Shown piece by piece: positions 34,136 to 41,459 of a stretch of 49,722 bases of DNA; position 1 is the first letter of the stretch; every line of letters begins with the position of its first letter. Below the pieces are notes generated by a model. That model saw nothing but the letters and a program-made list of their open reading frames with translations. It searched no databases and was not told the DNA's origin. The DNA lies in IMG/VR virus record IMGVR_UViG_3300049491_000329, positions 1 to 49,722 of that record. One strand, written 5' to 3'. This DNA comes from a virus. The translations under genes were made by a program, and so were the position numbers.

Positions 34136-34404
34136 CTGAACCCGTCGTGTTCGCGCACCAGCGGGCCGCCGACCTGCCATCAGATCGACCACGCAAGATC
34201 GGCTTCAGCTGCGTGTGCAGCTGGCAGCTAGTCACGATCGTCAAGCCAGGTGACAAAGCCGGCGCGTACTGCGAGAAGTGCTCGCAAGTGTACGACGTCT
34301 GGTACGACGGCAAGGTCGACTTCATGCCACTGCCGAGCGGTGCTGGCATCACACAGAAGGGCGTGCTAGGCGGCCCCACATACACAAGGATCTCTGTACA
34401 ATGA
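34132..34404 (+). CDS. small zinc-ribbon-like protein with GTG start, 90 aa
   Basis: Starts at GTG 34132, overlapping the previous TGA, and its TGA overlaps the gp46 ATG. Two cysteine pairs, Cys27-x-Cys29 and Cys47-x-x-Cys50 (FSCVCSW, YCEKCSQVYDVW), suggest a zinc ribbon. The rest has no recognised domain. Its position inside the 47-46 overlap chain suggests co-regulation with the recombination nuclease. Confidence 0.7.
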   Translation: MTEPVVFAHQRAADLPSDRPRKIGFSCVCSWQLVTIVKPGDKAGAYCEKCSQVYDVWYDGKVDFMPLPSGAGITQKGVLGGPTYTRISVQ

Positions 34405-36140
34405 GCAGCACCCTGAACTTCATCGAGCTCGCCATCCGAAACTTCCTGAGCTTCGGCAACCAGGAGACGGTGATTGACCTCGCTGAGCCTGGCACCGTGA
34501 GCATCGAGGGCCAGAACCTGGACCAAGGCGGGTCGAACGGGGCTGGCAAGACGACGCTGATCAATGCGATCTGTTACGCGCTGTACAACAAACCGTTCGA
34601 CAACATCAGCTTGCAGCGCCTGATCAACAGCACGAACGCCACCAAGAGCACGCTGATGGAGGTGCGCCTGAAGTTCGAGCGAGCTGGTGACGAGTACGAG
34701 ATCACCCGCATTCGTGGCGAGTTCTACACGATCAAGATCACGAAGAACGGCGATGACATCACGCCGGGCAAGGGCGTGGTCGAGTGCGACAAGCTGATCG
34801 AGTCGATCATCGGCATCTCGTACGACCTGTTCACCAAGACCATCATCTTCTCGGGGAACGCGCAAGCGTTTCTACAGCTGCCGATCGCGCAACAACGACT
34901 CCAGATCGAGGAGCTGTTCAACATCACGCTGCTGTCTGAGAAGGCCAAGATCCTGCGTGAGAACATCAAGGTCACTGAAGGCGACCTCAAGGTGCAGCAA
35001 GCGATCGTGAAGCAGCAAGAGGTCGCCCTCGAGCTGCACGAGCGACACATCAAGGAAGCGCAGGACCGCGTCGAGAACTGGGACGAGGTGCGAGCCCGCG
35101 AGATCAACAACATCAAGAACACGCTGGCGACGATCGGGGCGGTGGACTTCAAGCTCGAGCAACTGCTGCACGATGAGAAGAACGCGCTGATCCAGGAGGG
35201 GGCGTACCTGCACGCGAAGCTGGCACCCGCCCGCAAGGACAAGCAGAACCTGACCGCAGCCGTCGAGAAGCTGATGGCCGAGCACGCGCACCTCGAAGAG
35301 GCCAAGTGCCCGTACTGCACGCAGTCCTTCGCCGACGCTCCAGCCAAGCTGGCGCTGGTCGACACCGACATCGAGCTCAAGGGCGCCAAGCTCTTGGAGA
35401 TCGAGGACACGGTGTACGCGCTGACGGAGAAGGAGATCGCGCAGCAAGTTCGCTTGCACGAGGTCGAGAGCCAGATCCAACACCCGAACTTCAGCTCGTT
35501 GCTCGCCGCACGAGACAACGCGTCTGTGCTGTCGTCGAAGCTGGAGACTCTCGAATCCGCGGTGAACCCGCACCTGGAGGCGCTTGAGCGACTCTGCACT
35601 GAGGCGCAGAAAGCGGTCGAGAACGACAAGGTCGACGCGTTGCGTAAGCGGCTCGAGCACCAGTCGTTCTTGCTGAAGCTGCTCGTGAACAAGGACTCGT
35701 TCCTCCGTCGTCGGATCATCAACAAGACGATCCCATTCCTGAACGATCGCATCAACACGTACACCGCAAACCTGGGCTTGCCGCACATCGTTCGGTTTGA
35801 CGCTGACCTGTCTTGCACCGTGTCGGAGTTCGGCCGTGAGCTGGACTTCGGGAACCTGTCAGCTGGCGAGAAGAAGCGGGTGAACACCGGCATGGCCCTT
35901 GCCTTCCGCGACGTGCTGCACCACCTGCACGCGAAGAGCAATCTCCTGCTGATCGACGAGCTCGACGGGCAGCTCGACGGCTCTGGCATCGACGCGATCA
36001 TCCGGATCCTGAAGGAGAAAGCACGTGAGGAAGAGCTTGGAATCTACGTGATCTCACATCATCCCAACGTCGCCGGAAGATTGGACAGAACAATGGTGAT
36101 CGCAAAGCAGCACGGCTTCAGCACGATCACTGAAGGCTAA
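34401..36140 (+). CDS. 46: recombination nuclease ATPase subunit gp46 (Rad50/SbcC-like), 579 aa
   Basis: Walker A GSNGAGKTT (44-52), Q-loop region around FSGNAQAFLQL (150-160), two coiled-coil arms (about 175-300 and 320-430) joined by the zinc hook Cys303-x-x-Cys306 (KCPYC), ABC signature NLSAGEKKR (485-493) and Walker B LLLIDELD (515-522). This is the SMC-like partner of gp47; T4 gp46 is about 560 residues. The ATG at 34401 overlaps the previous stop. Its TAA stop is embedded in the CTAAATA late promoter of the next gene. Confidence 0.93.
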   Translation: MSSTLNFIELAIRNFLSFGNQETVIDLAEPGTVSIEGQNLDQGGSNGAGKTTLINAICYALYNKPFDNISLQRLINSTNATKSTLMEVRLKFERAGDEYEITRIRGEFYTIKITKNGDDITPGKGVVECDKLIESIIGISYDLFTKTIIFSGNAQAFLQLPIAQQRLQIEELFNITLLSEKAKILRENIKVTEGDLKVQQAIVKQQEVALELHERHIKEAQDRVENWDEVRAREINNIKNTLATIGAVDFKLEQLLHDEKNALIQEGAYLHAKLAPARKDKQNLTAAVEKLMAEHAHLEEAKCPYCTQSFADAPAKLALVDTDIELKGAKLLEIEDTVYALTEKEIAQQVRLHEVESQIQHPNFSSLLAARDNASVLSSKLETLESAVNPHLEALERLCTEAQKAVENDKVDALRKRLEHQSFLLKLLVNKDSFLRRRIINKTIPFLNDRINTYTANLGLPHIVRFDADLSCTVSEFGRELDFGNLSAGEKKRVNTGMALAFRDVLHHLHAKSNLLLIDELDGQLDGSGIDAIIRILKEKAREEELGIYVISHHPNVAGRLDRTMVIAKQHGFSTITEG

Positions 36141-36143
36141 ATA
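36137..36143 (+). promoter_or_regulatory. T4-type late promoter, 4 bases before the start codon
   Basis: CTAAATACCCGATG: the box contains the gp46 TAA stop and is followed after CCCG by the ATG at 36148. A leaderless late transcript is predicted; no ribosome site is present. Confidence 0.65.
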
Positions 36144-36147
36144 CCCG

Positions 36148-36711
36148 ATGCTGCTCAACCAGATCAAGAAACCGACTCTCCAAGAGGCCCTCGGCCTGGA
36201 ATGGGTGTTTGATCTGCACGAGATCCTAAACACTCGCTTCGATGATGAGGCTTGGGAGCAGCTTGGGAACAAGCAAGTTGGCACAGCTAAGCTCGGGGAA
36301 GAAACGTTCCAGCTGTACCTGGAACCTGGAACCTTCCCAATTGACGGAATCAAGTACCGCTTTATCAACGTGGCATTCGCGAAGCTGATTGACGGAAAAC
36401 CATCCGAAGATCTGCAATGGAACTCAAAGAACGCTAGCGCGGTTGTCGGCGCCATCACGCACGCGCTGCTGGACCGGGTGGCGCTGTACGACTATGACGC
36501 CGTAGTCTTTGTTGCTAACGGTGAACACGCCAAGAAGCGCATGACAATCTACAACCAGGTTGCACGTCGCAAGTGGAGCTCAGCTGGGTTGGGCGTCTGC
36601 GTTGAGAACCAGAAGGTAGAAAACGGCCTCATTACGATCTTGCTCTCAAAGGCCCTCGCCAAAGAACCTCTCGACGCGTTTTACGCGCACCTATCGAAAC
36701 TCAAGAAGTGA
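36148..36711 (+). CDS. leader-bearing hypothetical protein, 187 aa
   Basis: Begins MLLNQIKKPTLQEALG, a member of the leader set with L-Q-E as a possible prohead protease site. The body contains YDAVVFVANGEHAKKRMTIYNQVARRK (about 115-141), a strand followed by a basic helix with an R-x-x-x-Y-x-x-x-A pattern, and ends in a helix. I have seen similar unnamed phage proteins; no function is assigned. The promoter box lies four bases before its ATG. Its DNA looks a little less GC-rich than gp46. Confidence 0.7.
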   Translation: MLLNQIKKPTLQEALGLEWVFDLHEILNTRFDDEAWEQLGNKQVGTAKLGEETFQLYLEPGTFPIDGIKYRFINVAFAKLIDGKPSEDLQWNSKNASAVVGAITHALLDRVALYDYDAVVFVANGEHAKKRMTIYNQVARRKWSSAGLGVCVENQKVENGLITILLSKALAKEPLDAFYAHLSKLKK

Positions 36712-36715
36712 CACC

Positions 36716-37312
36716 ATGAAGCTCCAAGAACTGAAGAACGTCATTGTGCGGGACCATACTGGAAAGCCTCTTAGGGGCCTGGCAAGAGAGATCGCCCTGC
36801 GCGCCAAGGCAGATAGGATCGCAGGCCCCGAACCAAAGATCAAGGACGAGCGGATCGGGAATGCGAAGATCGTCAAGGAAGACGCCCTCGACACCAAGTC
36901 CGCTGAGGACCTGTGGTCAGAGAACGCCGATTCCGCTGCCGAGTACCGGACTGCCGCGCAGTACCTAGTGCGACCGATCAAGGGCAGCAATCCACCGTCG
37001 TTCGAGGCCTTCGAAGTGACCGGGAACCAGCGCAAGCCGTTCGGCAAGTACAACGCTAAGGAACTGGACGGCGTGCTGTCCCCAATCCGGGCTGGCCAGA
37101 CACCCGATGCCGAGGGGTTCACGGTGTACGTCGACGCTGAGTCGGTCGAGGCGTTCCAGTACGACGGCGATCCGATCAAGGTCGTGCTCGGCGATGAAGG
37201 CGGTCAACGCCTCTCAAAGGGCGACTACGTGATCCGGACGAACGACGGGAACGACTTCAAGTACAGCATCGACAAGGCATCGAGCTTCGAAGCGACGCTG
37301 AAGAAGGTGTGA
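36716..37312 (+). CDS. leader-bearing hypothetical protein, 198 aa
   Basis: Begins MKLQELKNVIVRD, again of the leader type. The N-terminal ~70 residues are basic/acidic helical (REIALRAKADRI). The C-terminal half is a beta-rich domain with SVEAFQYDGDPIKVVLGDEGG and GDYVIRTNDGNDFKYSIDKASFE-like strands, recalling small PGDYI-type phage proteins (inference). The gene follows the 187-aa gene by four bases and was probably its partner before a homing endonuclease gene landed downstream. Confidence 0.7.
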   Translation: MKLQELKNVIVRDHTGKPLRGLAREIALRAKADRIAGPEPKIKDERIGNAKIVKEDALDTKSAEDLWSENADSAAEYRTAAQYLVRPIKGSNPPSFEAFEVTGNQRKPFGKYNAKELDGVLSPIRAGQTPDAEGFTVYVDAESVEAFQYDGDPIKVVLGDEGGQRLSKGDYVIRTNDGNDFKYSIDKASSFEATLKKV

Positions 37313-37377
37313 TCGCCGGGTCGTATCAATAGGGGATGACCCTACCAAACTGAAGACCACCATGACCATAGGAACGG

Positions 37378-37384
37378 CTAAATA
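37378..37384 (+). promoter_or_regulatory. T4-type late promoter (CTAAATA) for the third homing endonuclease
   Basis: GGCTAAATACC in the 90-base gap, 18 bases before the ATG at 37403, followed by a GGAG ribosome site. The first 60 bases of the gap show only a weak 5-bp hairpin (TAGGG/CCCTA near 37329-37343). Confidence 0.7.
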
Positions 37385-37402
37385 CCGTTTTATGGAGCAT
37401 TC

Positions 37403-38146
37403 ATGGCAATTGAAAAAGAGCATAAGTGGTGTGTGTACAAATGCGTGCACCCACGAGGTTTCTATTACTGGGGCAAGGGAATAACGCAGGCAGTGATGAA
37501 GGGATCCTACAAAGGATCAGGCACTAAGCTCTACGCAGCATGGGAACTCGGCGGCTATCCTAAGAGCGAATGGACAGCTACCGTAATTGAAACATTTCCA
37601 GTAGAACCGCTCAATGACAAGGGCAAGGATCCTGGAGAGGCAAAAGCCTATGCCCGAGAGAAGGAAATCATTACCTTTGAAATGCTTTCAGATCCCTTTT
37701 GCCTCAATGACACATCTGGCGGCGTTGGCGGGTGGAAGTGGCGCAAGTTGACTAAGACCAGCATCAAGAAGCGAAAAGACGCGATCAAGGCAGCAATGGC
37801 TCGCCCAGAGGTAAAGGAAAAACACACTTTTGCCATGCAGCGTATCAACAAAGACCCGGCAATTAGAGCCAAACGGGCCGCCTCCACTAAAGCATCGTGG
37901 GAAACAAGAGAAAAGTTGCCAATGCCGAAAGAAGCGCTGACTGCAAAACGGGCGAATGAAGAAGCTAGATTGCTTGAAGAATGTGAGAAAGCGCTCGCCG
38001 ATCCATGCGAAATCAACGGGCTGATCTACCTTTCAGCGACGGCAAAGAAGCATAACACAAAGCCAAATAGGCTACTCGAGTACATCAGGAAAACGGGCTC
38101 AACAGTAGTTCTTGCTCCACCTCGGGCAAAGTATAGACCTACCTAG
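37403..38146 (+). CDS. GIY-YIG-type homing endonuclease, 247 aa
   Basis: The N-terminus shows C-V-Y (10-12) and Y-W-G-K-G (22-26), then SYKGSGTKLYAAWEL and a downstream AREKEIITFEM with the probable metal-binding Glu, and LNDTSGGVGGW. This is the Seg-like variant in which Y-K-G-S-G follows the second strand. Residues ~110-180 are strongly basic with repeats like those of NUMOD modules (SIKKRKDAIKAAMARPEVKE). The C-terminal ~45 residues could be a helix-turn-helix (LSATAKKHNTKPNRLLEYI). Its AT-rich codons contrast with both flanks. GGAG precedes the ATG. Confidence 0.75.
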   Translation: MAIEKEHKWCVYKCVHPRGFYYWGKGITQAVMKGSYKGSGTKLYAAWELGGYPKSEWTATVIETFPVEPLNDKGKDPGEAKAYAREKEIITFEMLSDPFCLNDTSGGVGGWKWRKLTKTSIKKRKDAIKAAMARPEVKEKHTFAMQRINKDPAIRAKRAASTKASWETREKLPMPKEALTAKRANEEARLLEECEKALADPCEINGLIYLSATAKKHNTKPNRLLEYIRKTGSTVVLAPPRAKYRPT

Positions 38147-38161
38147 GACATCACCACTACT

Positions 38162-38755
38162 ATGACAGAGCTACCGCGCTGGAACGTGCGGCTTGATGCC
38201 ACACGCCCGCAAACCGAGTACACCGACCTGCTGATGGTCGTTGCTCACCACTTCAAGGCGTACGCCGAGGCTGAGGCCTTCCTTGGGCCGTACAACGCCC
38301 GAGAGCGTGGCAAGAAGTTCTACACCGCGCCGACCAAGGAAGCGCTGCGCGCTTCCATCCGCCAGGGCGGGATGAACGACATCTCGTACCTGGCATTGCT
38401 GAACGGGATCGTTCGGTTTTGCGAGGAAACCAAGGGAACCCGAGCCCTGCCGATCGCGCACCCGTCGACCGTGCACAGCATTCAGCTGCCTCAACCTGCG
38501 TTCGAGTTGAGCGGCACCCCGCGTGGCAGTACAATGGGCTCACATGTGCTGACGGTGCCCGGTGCCGAGCCAATCTACCTGAACGGCGTTCGCGCCCCAG
38601 AGCAGATCCGGTTCGTGATCCTGCGCCCGAAGCTGTCGAAGCTCGGAACCCCGTCAGCCAAGCTGTGGGAGGCCCTGTTGTTCAACCAGAACCACGGGTA
38701 CCTGCCACAATGGACTGACTCCTCACTCAACCCGCGATGGGCGGGTGTGATGTAA
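38162..38755 (+). CDS. hypothetical protein, 197 aa
   Basis: Not recognised. It is GC-rich like the core genes and starts at ATG 38162 soon after the endonuclease stop. The N-terminal half is helical and aromatic (TDLLMVVAHHFKAYAEAEAFLG). The C-terminal half has LTVPGAEPIYLNGVR and IRFVILRPKLSKL strands. No signal peptide, membrane segment or cysteine pair is seen. A hairpin follows the stop. Confidence 0.65.
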   Translation: MTELPRWNVRLDATRPQTEYTDLLMVVAHHFKAYAEAEAFLGPYNARERGKKFYTAPTKEALRASIRQGGMNDISYLALLNGIVRFCEETKGTRALPIAHPSTVHSIQLPQPAFELSGTPRGSTMGSHVLTVPGAEPIYLNGVRAPEQIRFVILRPKLSKLGTPSAKLWEALLFNQNHGYLPQWTDSSLNPRWAGVM

Positions 38756-38761
38756 CGCGAT

Positions 38762-38787
38762 GGAGACCCCTAGGGGCCTCCTTCCTT
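38762..38787 (+). terminator. hairpin terminator candidate between convergent genes
   Basis: GGAG(A)CC pairs with GG(C)CTCC around a CCTAGG centre, followed by TTCCTTC. It sits just after the 197-aa gene stop and before the end of the convergent minus-strand gene. The stem has one mismatch and the T-tract is interrupted. The remaining ~100 bases of the gap show nothing else. Confidence 0.4.
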
Positions 38788-38894
38788 CACGCTGACGGTG
38801 AATGAACTAGGGACCTCTAACGTCCGCGTGAATCCAAAGAACGTCAGGAACGCATACCACAGGTCACGTATAAGCCTGAACAACCACATGGCTC

Positions 38895-39182
38895 TTACGC
38901 GCTGATTGTGATCGTGATGACATCCGGCACTTGGAGCGTTGCAGACGTCGCGTCAATTGTGAATGACTTTTCGATCGTGAGGCCGTTCTTCGACACACGT
39001 GCGGTGTATGTTGCGCCATCCGGTACAAGCGGAAAGCTTGCGCCTGGGGATGCGGTGTCAACTGACGACAGGACGAAACCATTGACATCGACTAGTTCAA
39101 ACTTGAACAGGCCGTCAACCGTACCGACCGGAAACTCCTGTGGTTTTGTAGTAACTTCAATTACGACTGTTTTCGTTGCCAT
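38895..39182 (-). CDS. small beta-rich protein with its own late promoter, 95 aa
   Basis: Starts at ATG 39182 with AAGGAAG upstream. The sequence reads as a single immunoglobulin/fibronectin-like beta sandwich: KTVVIEVTT, GLFKFELVDVNGFVLSS, ASFPLVPDGATYTARVS, IEKSFTIDA and VPDVITITISA. No cysteines or enzymatic motif. A late promoter 57 bases upstream and a monocistronic position on the minus strand suggest a virion surface or decoration protein, which is inference from fold type and timing. Confidence 0.7.
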   Translation of the reverse strand: MATKTVVIEVTTKPQEFPVGTVDGLFKFELVDVNGFVLSSVDTASPGASFPLVPDGATYTARVSKNGLTIEKSFTIDATSATLQVPDVITITISA

Positions 39183-39239
39183 GATGCTTCCTTTCAGGAA
39201 ATGTGTCACACGAACACCCTGCGGGGTATCGCGACGTAG

Positions 39240-39246
39240 TATTTAG
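39240..39246 (-). promoter_or_regulatory. T4-type late promoter (CTAAATA)
   Basis: Minus-strand CTAAATA, 57 bases before the ATG of the 95-aa gene. The rest of the gap up to 39374 holds the divergent plus-strand start region with a TACAAT at 39332-39337 but no matching -35. Confidence 0.65.
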
Positions 39247-39374
39247 TGGGAACATTTTCTCGCAGGCCACGGCGCAAAATCATTGATCGAATTCAACCCA
39301 GATCCAGGCGGTCCAATCAAATCACCGGAACTACAATGTGATCTCATGAATCAAACCTCAACTCAAGGAACAAA

Positions 39375-39632
39375 ATGATCAGCCAACGAACAGCCAAGCG
39401 TCTCCGTTCGATCGCCCGCGGTATGGTGGTCGCTGCCGAAGAAAAGACCGGGAACCAGATCCCGAAGGTCGCGTACACGGCTGACAAGAAAACCGGCCAG
39501 ATCCGCGTCGCGCAGGGCTGCTGGAAGGGCGCGTACAAGGCGCTCAAGAAGGGCCTGAAGAAGGACCACATGGGTTCCGCCTGGAACCAGAAGCTATCGA
39601 CGGTTGAGCAACGCAAGGTGGCCGTTGCCTGA
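39375..39632 (+). CDS. small basic hypothetical protein, 85 aa
   Basis: Not recognised. It is rich in Lys and Arg (about a quarter of residues), with an N-terminal basic helix (RTAKRLRSIARGM) and a central WKGAYKALKKGLKKDHMG, suggesting nucleic-acid or membrane contact. AAGGAA lies 6 bases before the ATG. The stop shares a base with the next ATG (TGATG). Confidence 0.65.
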   Translation: MISQRTAKRLRSIARGMVVAAEEKTGNQIPKVAYTADKKTGQIRVAQGCWKGAYKALKKGLKKDHMGSAWNQKLSTVEQRKVAVA

Positions 39633-39949
39633 TGAGCCTGCTCTCCTTTCATCGGACGAAGCACCCTGAGCCGCACAAGGAGTTCGAGCTGCACATCGGA
39701 CATTGCCCGATCGGCATCTACTGGCCAACGACTGGGTTGCTCGCGTTCCTGAAGAACCCCGTTGGTCGAGGCATCGACATGGAGGCCGAGGAGATGGCCA
39801 AGATCTGCGACCAGCTGATCAAGAACTGGCCGCCGTACGGCGTGAACCGGTCGATGACACAGCTCGAGCTGGCGATTGCCTTCGCCGGGACTCGGCCAAA
39901 GGCAACTGCGAAGTGGGGTGTACAACCCGGGGTCGTTGTGATACGATAG
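39632..39949 (+). CDS. hypothetical protein, 105 aa
   Basis: Not recognised. The start overlaps the previous stop by one base. The sequence contains KEFELHIGHCPIGIYW and MEAEEMAKICDQLIKNWPPYG, a mixed alpha/beta pattern with two single cysteines. The 3' end of the gene carries a promoter-like sequence for the next gene. Confidence 0.6.
   Translation: MSLLSFHRTKHPEPHKEFELHIGHCPIGIYWPTTGLLAFLKNPVGRGIDMEAEEMAKICDQLIKNWPPYGVNRSMTQLELAIAFAGTRPKATAKWGVQPGVVVIR
39919..39947 (+). promoter_or_regulatory. candidate sigma70-like promoter for the polymerase-like operon
   Basis: TGTACA (39919-39924), 17 bases, TACGAT (39942-39947), at the end of the preceding gene and 23 bases before the next ATG, which has AGGAGA. 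It is the same layout as at 857-885. Confidence 0.4.
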
Positions 39950-39970
39950 TCTCTCCACTCAGGAGACCGC

Positions 39971-40288
39971 ATGCCGCACCTTTCCGAGTTCTTTCGCCGT
40001 TGCCGAGCCATGAACGGCCACGCAGCCGAACGTCTCGCCCTGATCGGGGAGCTCCGCCAGCTCGAGCTGATGTTGGACCACTGGATCATCCGCACCGCGG
40101 CGACCGCTGGGTACAAGCCGAACGAGGAGTGGATCGCGGGCCGTGCCGCCTGCGTGCTCGAAATCTCCGCGTGCGTGGGAAAGCTGCAGGCGATCACCAA
40201 GAGACCCCGTGACAAAACCGTACAAGCTCAGCACGAGACAACCGATCTCACCGCATCACCCGCTGCACTGGTCGAAGTTCTGGCCTGA
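39971..40288 (+). CDS. hypothetical protein overlapping the polymerase-like gene, 105 aa
   Basis: Not recognised. Strong AGGAGA before the ATG. Largely helical: HAAERLALIGELRQLELMLDHWII, then AACVLEISACVGKLQAIT. Its last 80 bases overlap the polymerase-like gene in another frame if the GTG at 40209 is that gene's start. Shared promoter and overlap suggest a functional link, for example an accessory factor, but nothing in the sequence shows it. Confidence 0.65.
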   Translation: MPHLSEFFRRCRAMNGHAAERLALIGELRQLELMLDHWIIRTAATAGYKPNEEWIAGRAACVLEISACVGKLQAITKRPRDKTVQAQHETTDLTASPAALVEVLA

Positions 40289-41459
40289 CCTGCAGCGGCT
40301 GCATCGCGGCAAGATCGAGGCCAGGCAAGACCTCGTCCTCTGGCTGGCGAATCTGTACCACGGTACCATTCGGTGCGGCAAGCCACTCGGGTTCTGCAGC
40401 ATCCAGCTCAGGCTGATGGACCTGCGCGAGTGGGTCAGGGACTACCGTCCCGCCCTCGAGTACTTCTTCGAGGTCAAGCAGCTCGGCTTCCACTTCGACG
40501 AGGAGCACACCGAGCTCAGCACCCTGATGCCACGTCGTCTGGAAGCGCACGAGCTCGGGCTGTTGAACGACTCGGTGGAGGCGATGCGGTACGAGCCTCC
40601 AACGCGACCGGACACCTCGATCGTCTCGAAGGTGTACCTTACACCAGGGCTGGATCGTGTGTCCCTGGTGTCACGTTGCCTCACGACGGGCCGTCCGGAG
40701 CTGGTGCCTCAGCTGGACTGGCTGCTCAAGCAACCGTCCGAGCTGAACTTCCACTTCATGCCGTCTGGCAAGCTCCAGCTCCGTGACACCTCCGTCTGGC
40801 CGATCAGCGGGATCGAAACCTGGCCGTCCTGGCTGCGTGAGGAGCTGTTCGGCCCGGGAATCGACCTGGACTCGGCGTACGTGCAGTTCCTGGTGCATCA
40901 CCTGAAAAAGATCCACGTCGCTCGCCCTGAGCTGCTGACGATCCTGTACCCCGACTTGCTGCGCATGTTGAACGACAAGGAAGCGTTCCGACAGGCACTC
41001 TGCGAGCAGGTGCTGCAACGACCGTACAACGAGCGGTACCGTGGGGTCATCAAGGCGGTGCTGATGAGCCTGGCGAACGGCTCAAGGATCTCGCCGTCCC
41101 TGCTGCTGAACGGAAGCGGCTTCAGCCTGACCGCCCAGCAGATCCTGGAAGCGGCGCCCGAGGCCAGCGTGAACGAGCTGATCAACATTGGTGAGCGGCT
41201 CGCTGACATCAGCAAGCAGTTCAACTCGGCGCGCAAGCAGATCTGTGCGCACCTGCTCAAGCGGCTCCCGAACCGCGCGAACCTGAAGCGGGTGTTCAGC
41301 TCGTACTTCGCCTGGGAGCGAGAGGCGCGGTACGCGCTGTGGGAAGAGATTGGTCGTCAAGGCATCATGGTGCATGACGGCATCGACGGGGTGCCGCAAG
41401 CGCACCTAGACCGCGTTCCTGAGATCATGGAGCGCTTGAACCTGAGACTGACCGCATGA
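40209..41459 (+). CDS. compact family-A / T7-RNAP-like polymerase palm protein, 416 aa (novel assignment)
   Basis: Motifs in order: SGKLQLRD (186-193), like the TGR/RGR motif before the palm; motif A GIDLDSAYVQ (217-226), with Asp219 and Gln226 spaced as Asp537 and Gln544 of T7 RNA polymerase; motif B R278-GVI-K282-AVLMSLA-N290-G, the exact R-x3-K-x7-(Y)-G O-helix pattern and nearly residue-for-residue like T7 RNAP except Tyr639 to Asn; motif C IMVHDGIDGVP with His389-Asp390, matching HDSFGTIP. All three catalytic-palm elements are therefore present in a very small protein. The N-terminal 180 residues show no exonuclease motifs. The GTG at 40209 is the likely start (an ATG at 40143 gives 22 extra residues). 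It overlaps genes at both ends. Template and product type are unknown; no annotation of this kind is expected in T4-like phages, which use a family-B polymerase. Confidence 0.6.
   Translation: MTKPYKLSTRQPISPHHPLHWSKFWPDLQRLHRGKIEARQDLVLWLANLYHGTIRCGKPLGFCSIQLRLMDLREWVRDYRPALEYFFEVKQLGFHFDEEHTELSTLMPRRLEAHELGLLNDSVEAMRYEPPTRPDTSIVSKVYLTPGLDRVSLVSRCLTTGRPELVPQLDWLLKQPSELNFHFMPSGKLQLRDTSVWPISGIETWPSWLREELFGPGIDLDSAYVQFLVHHLKKIHVARPELLTILYPDLLRMLNDKEAFRQALCEQVLQRPYNERYRGVIKAVLMSLANGSRISPSLLLNGSGFSLTAQQILEAAPEASVNELINIGERLADISKQFNSARKQICAHLLKRLPNRANLKRVFSSYFAWEREARYALWEEIGRQGIMVHDGIDGVPQAHLDRVPEIMERLNLRLTA

Noticed and set aside
34724-36001. Long open frame (425 codons) on the minus strand opposite gp46
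   Set aside because: Serine/arginine-rich shadow of gp46 codon bias; gp46 motifs are complete on the plus strand.
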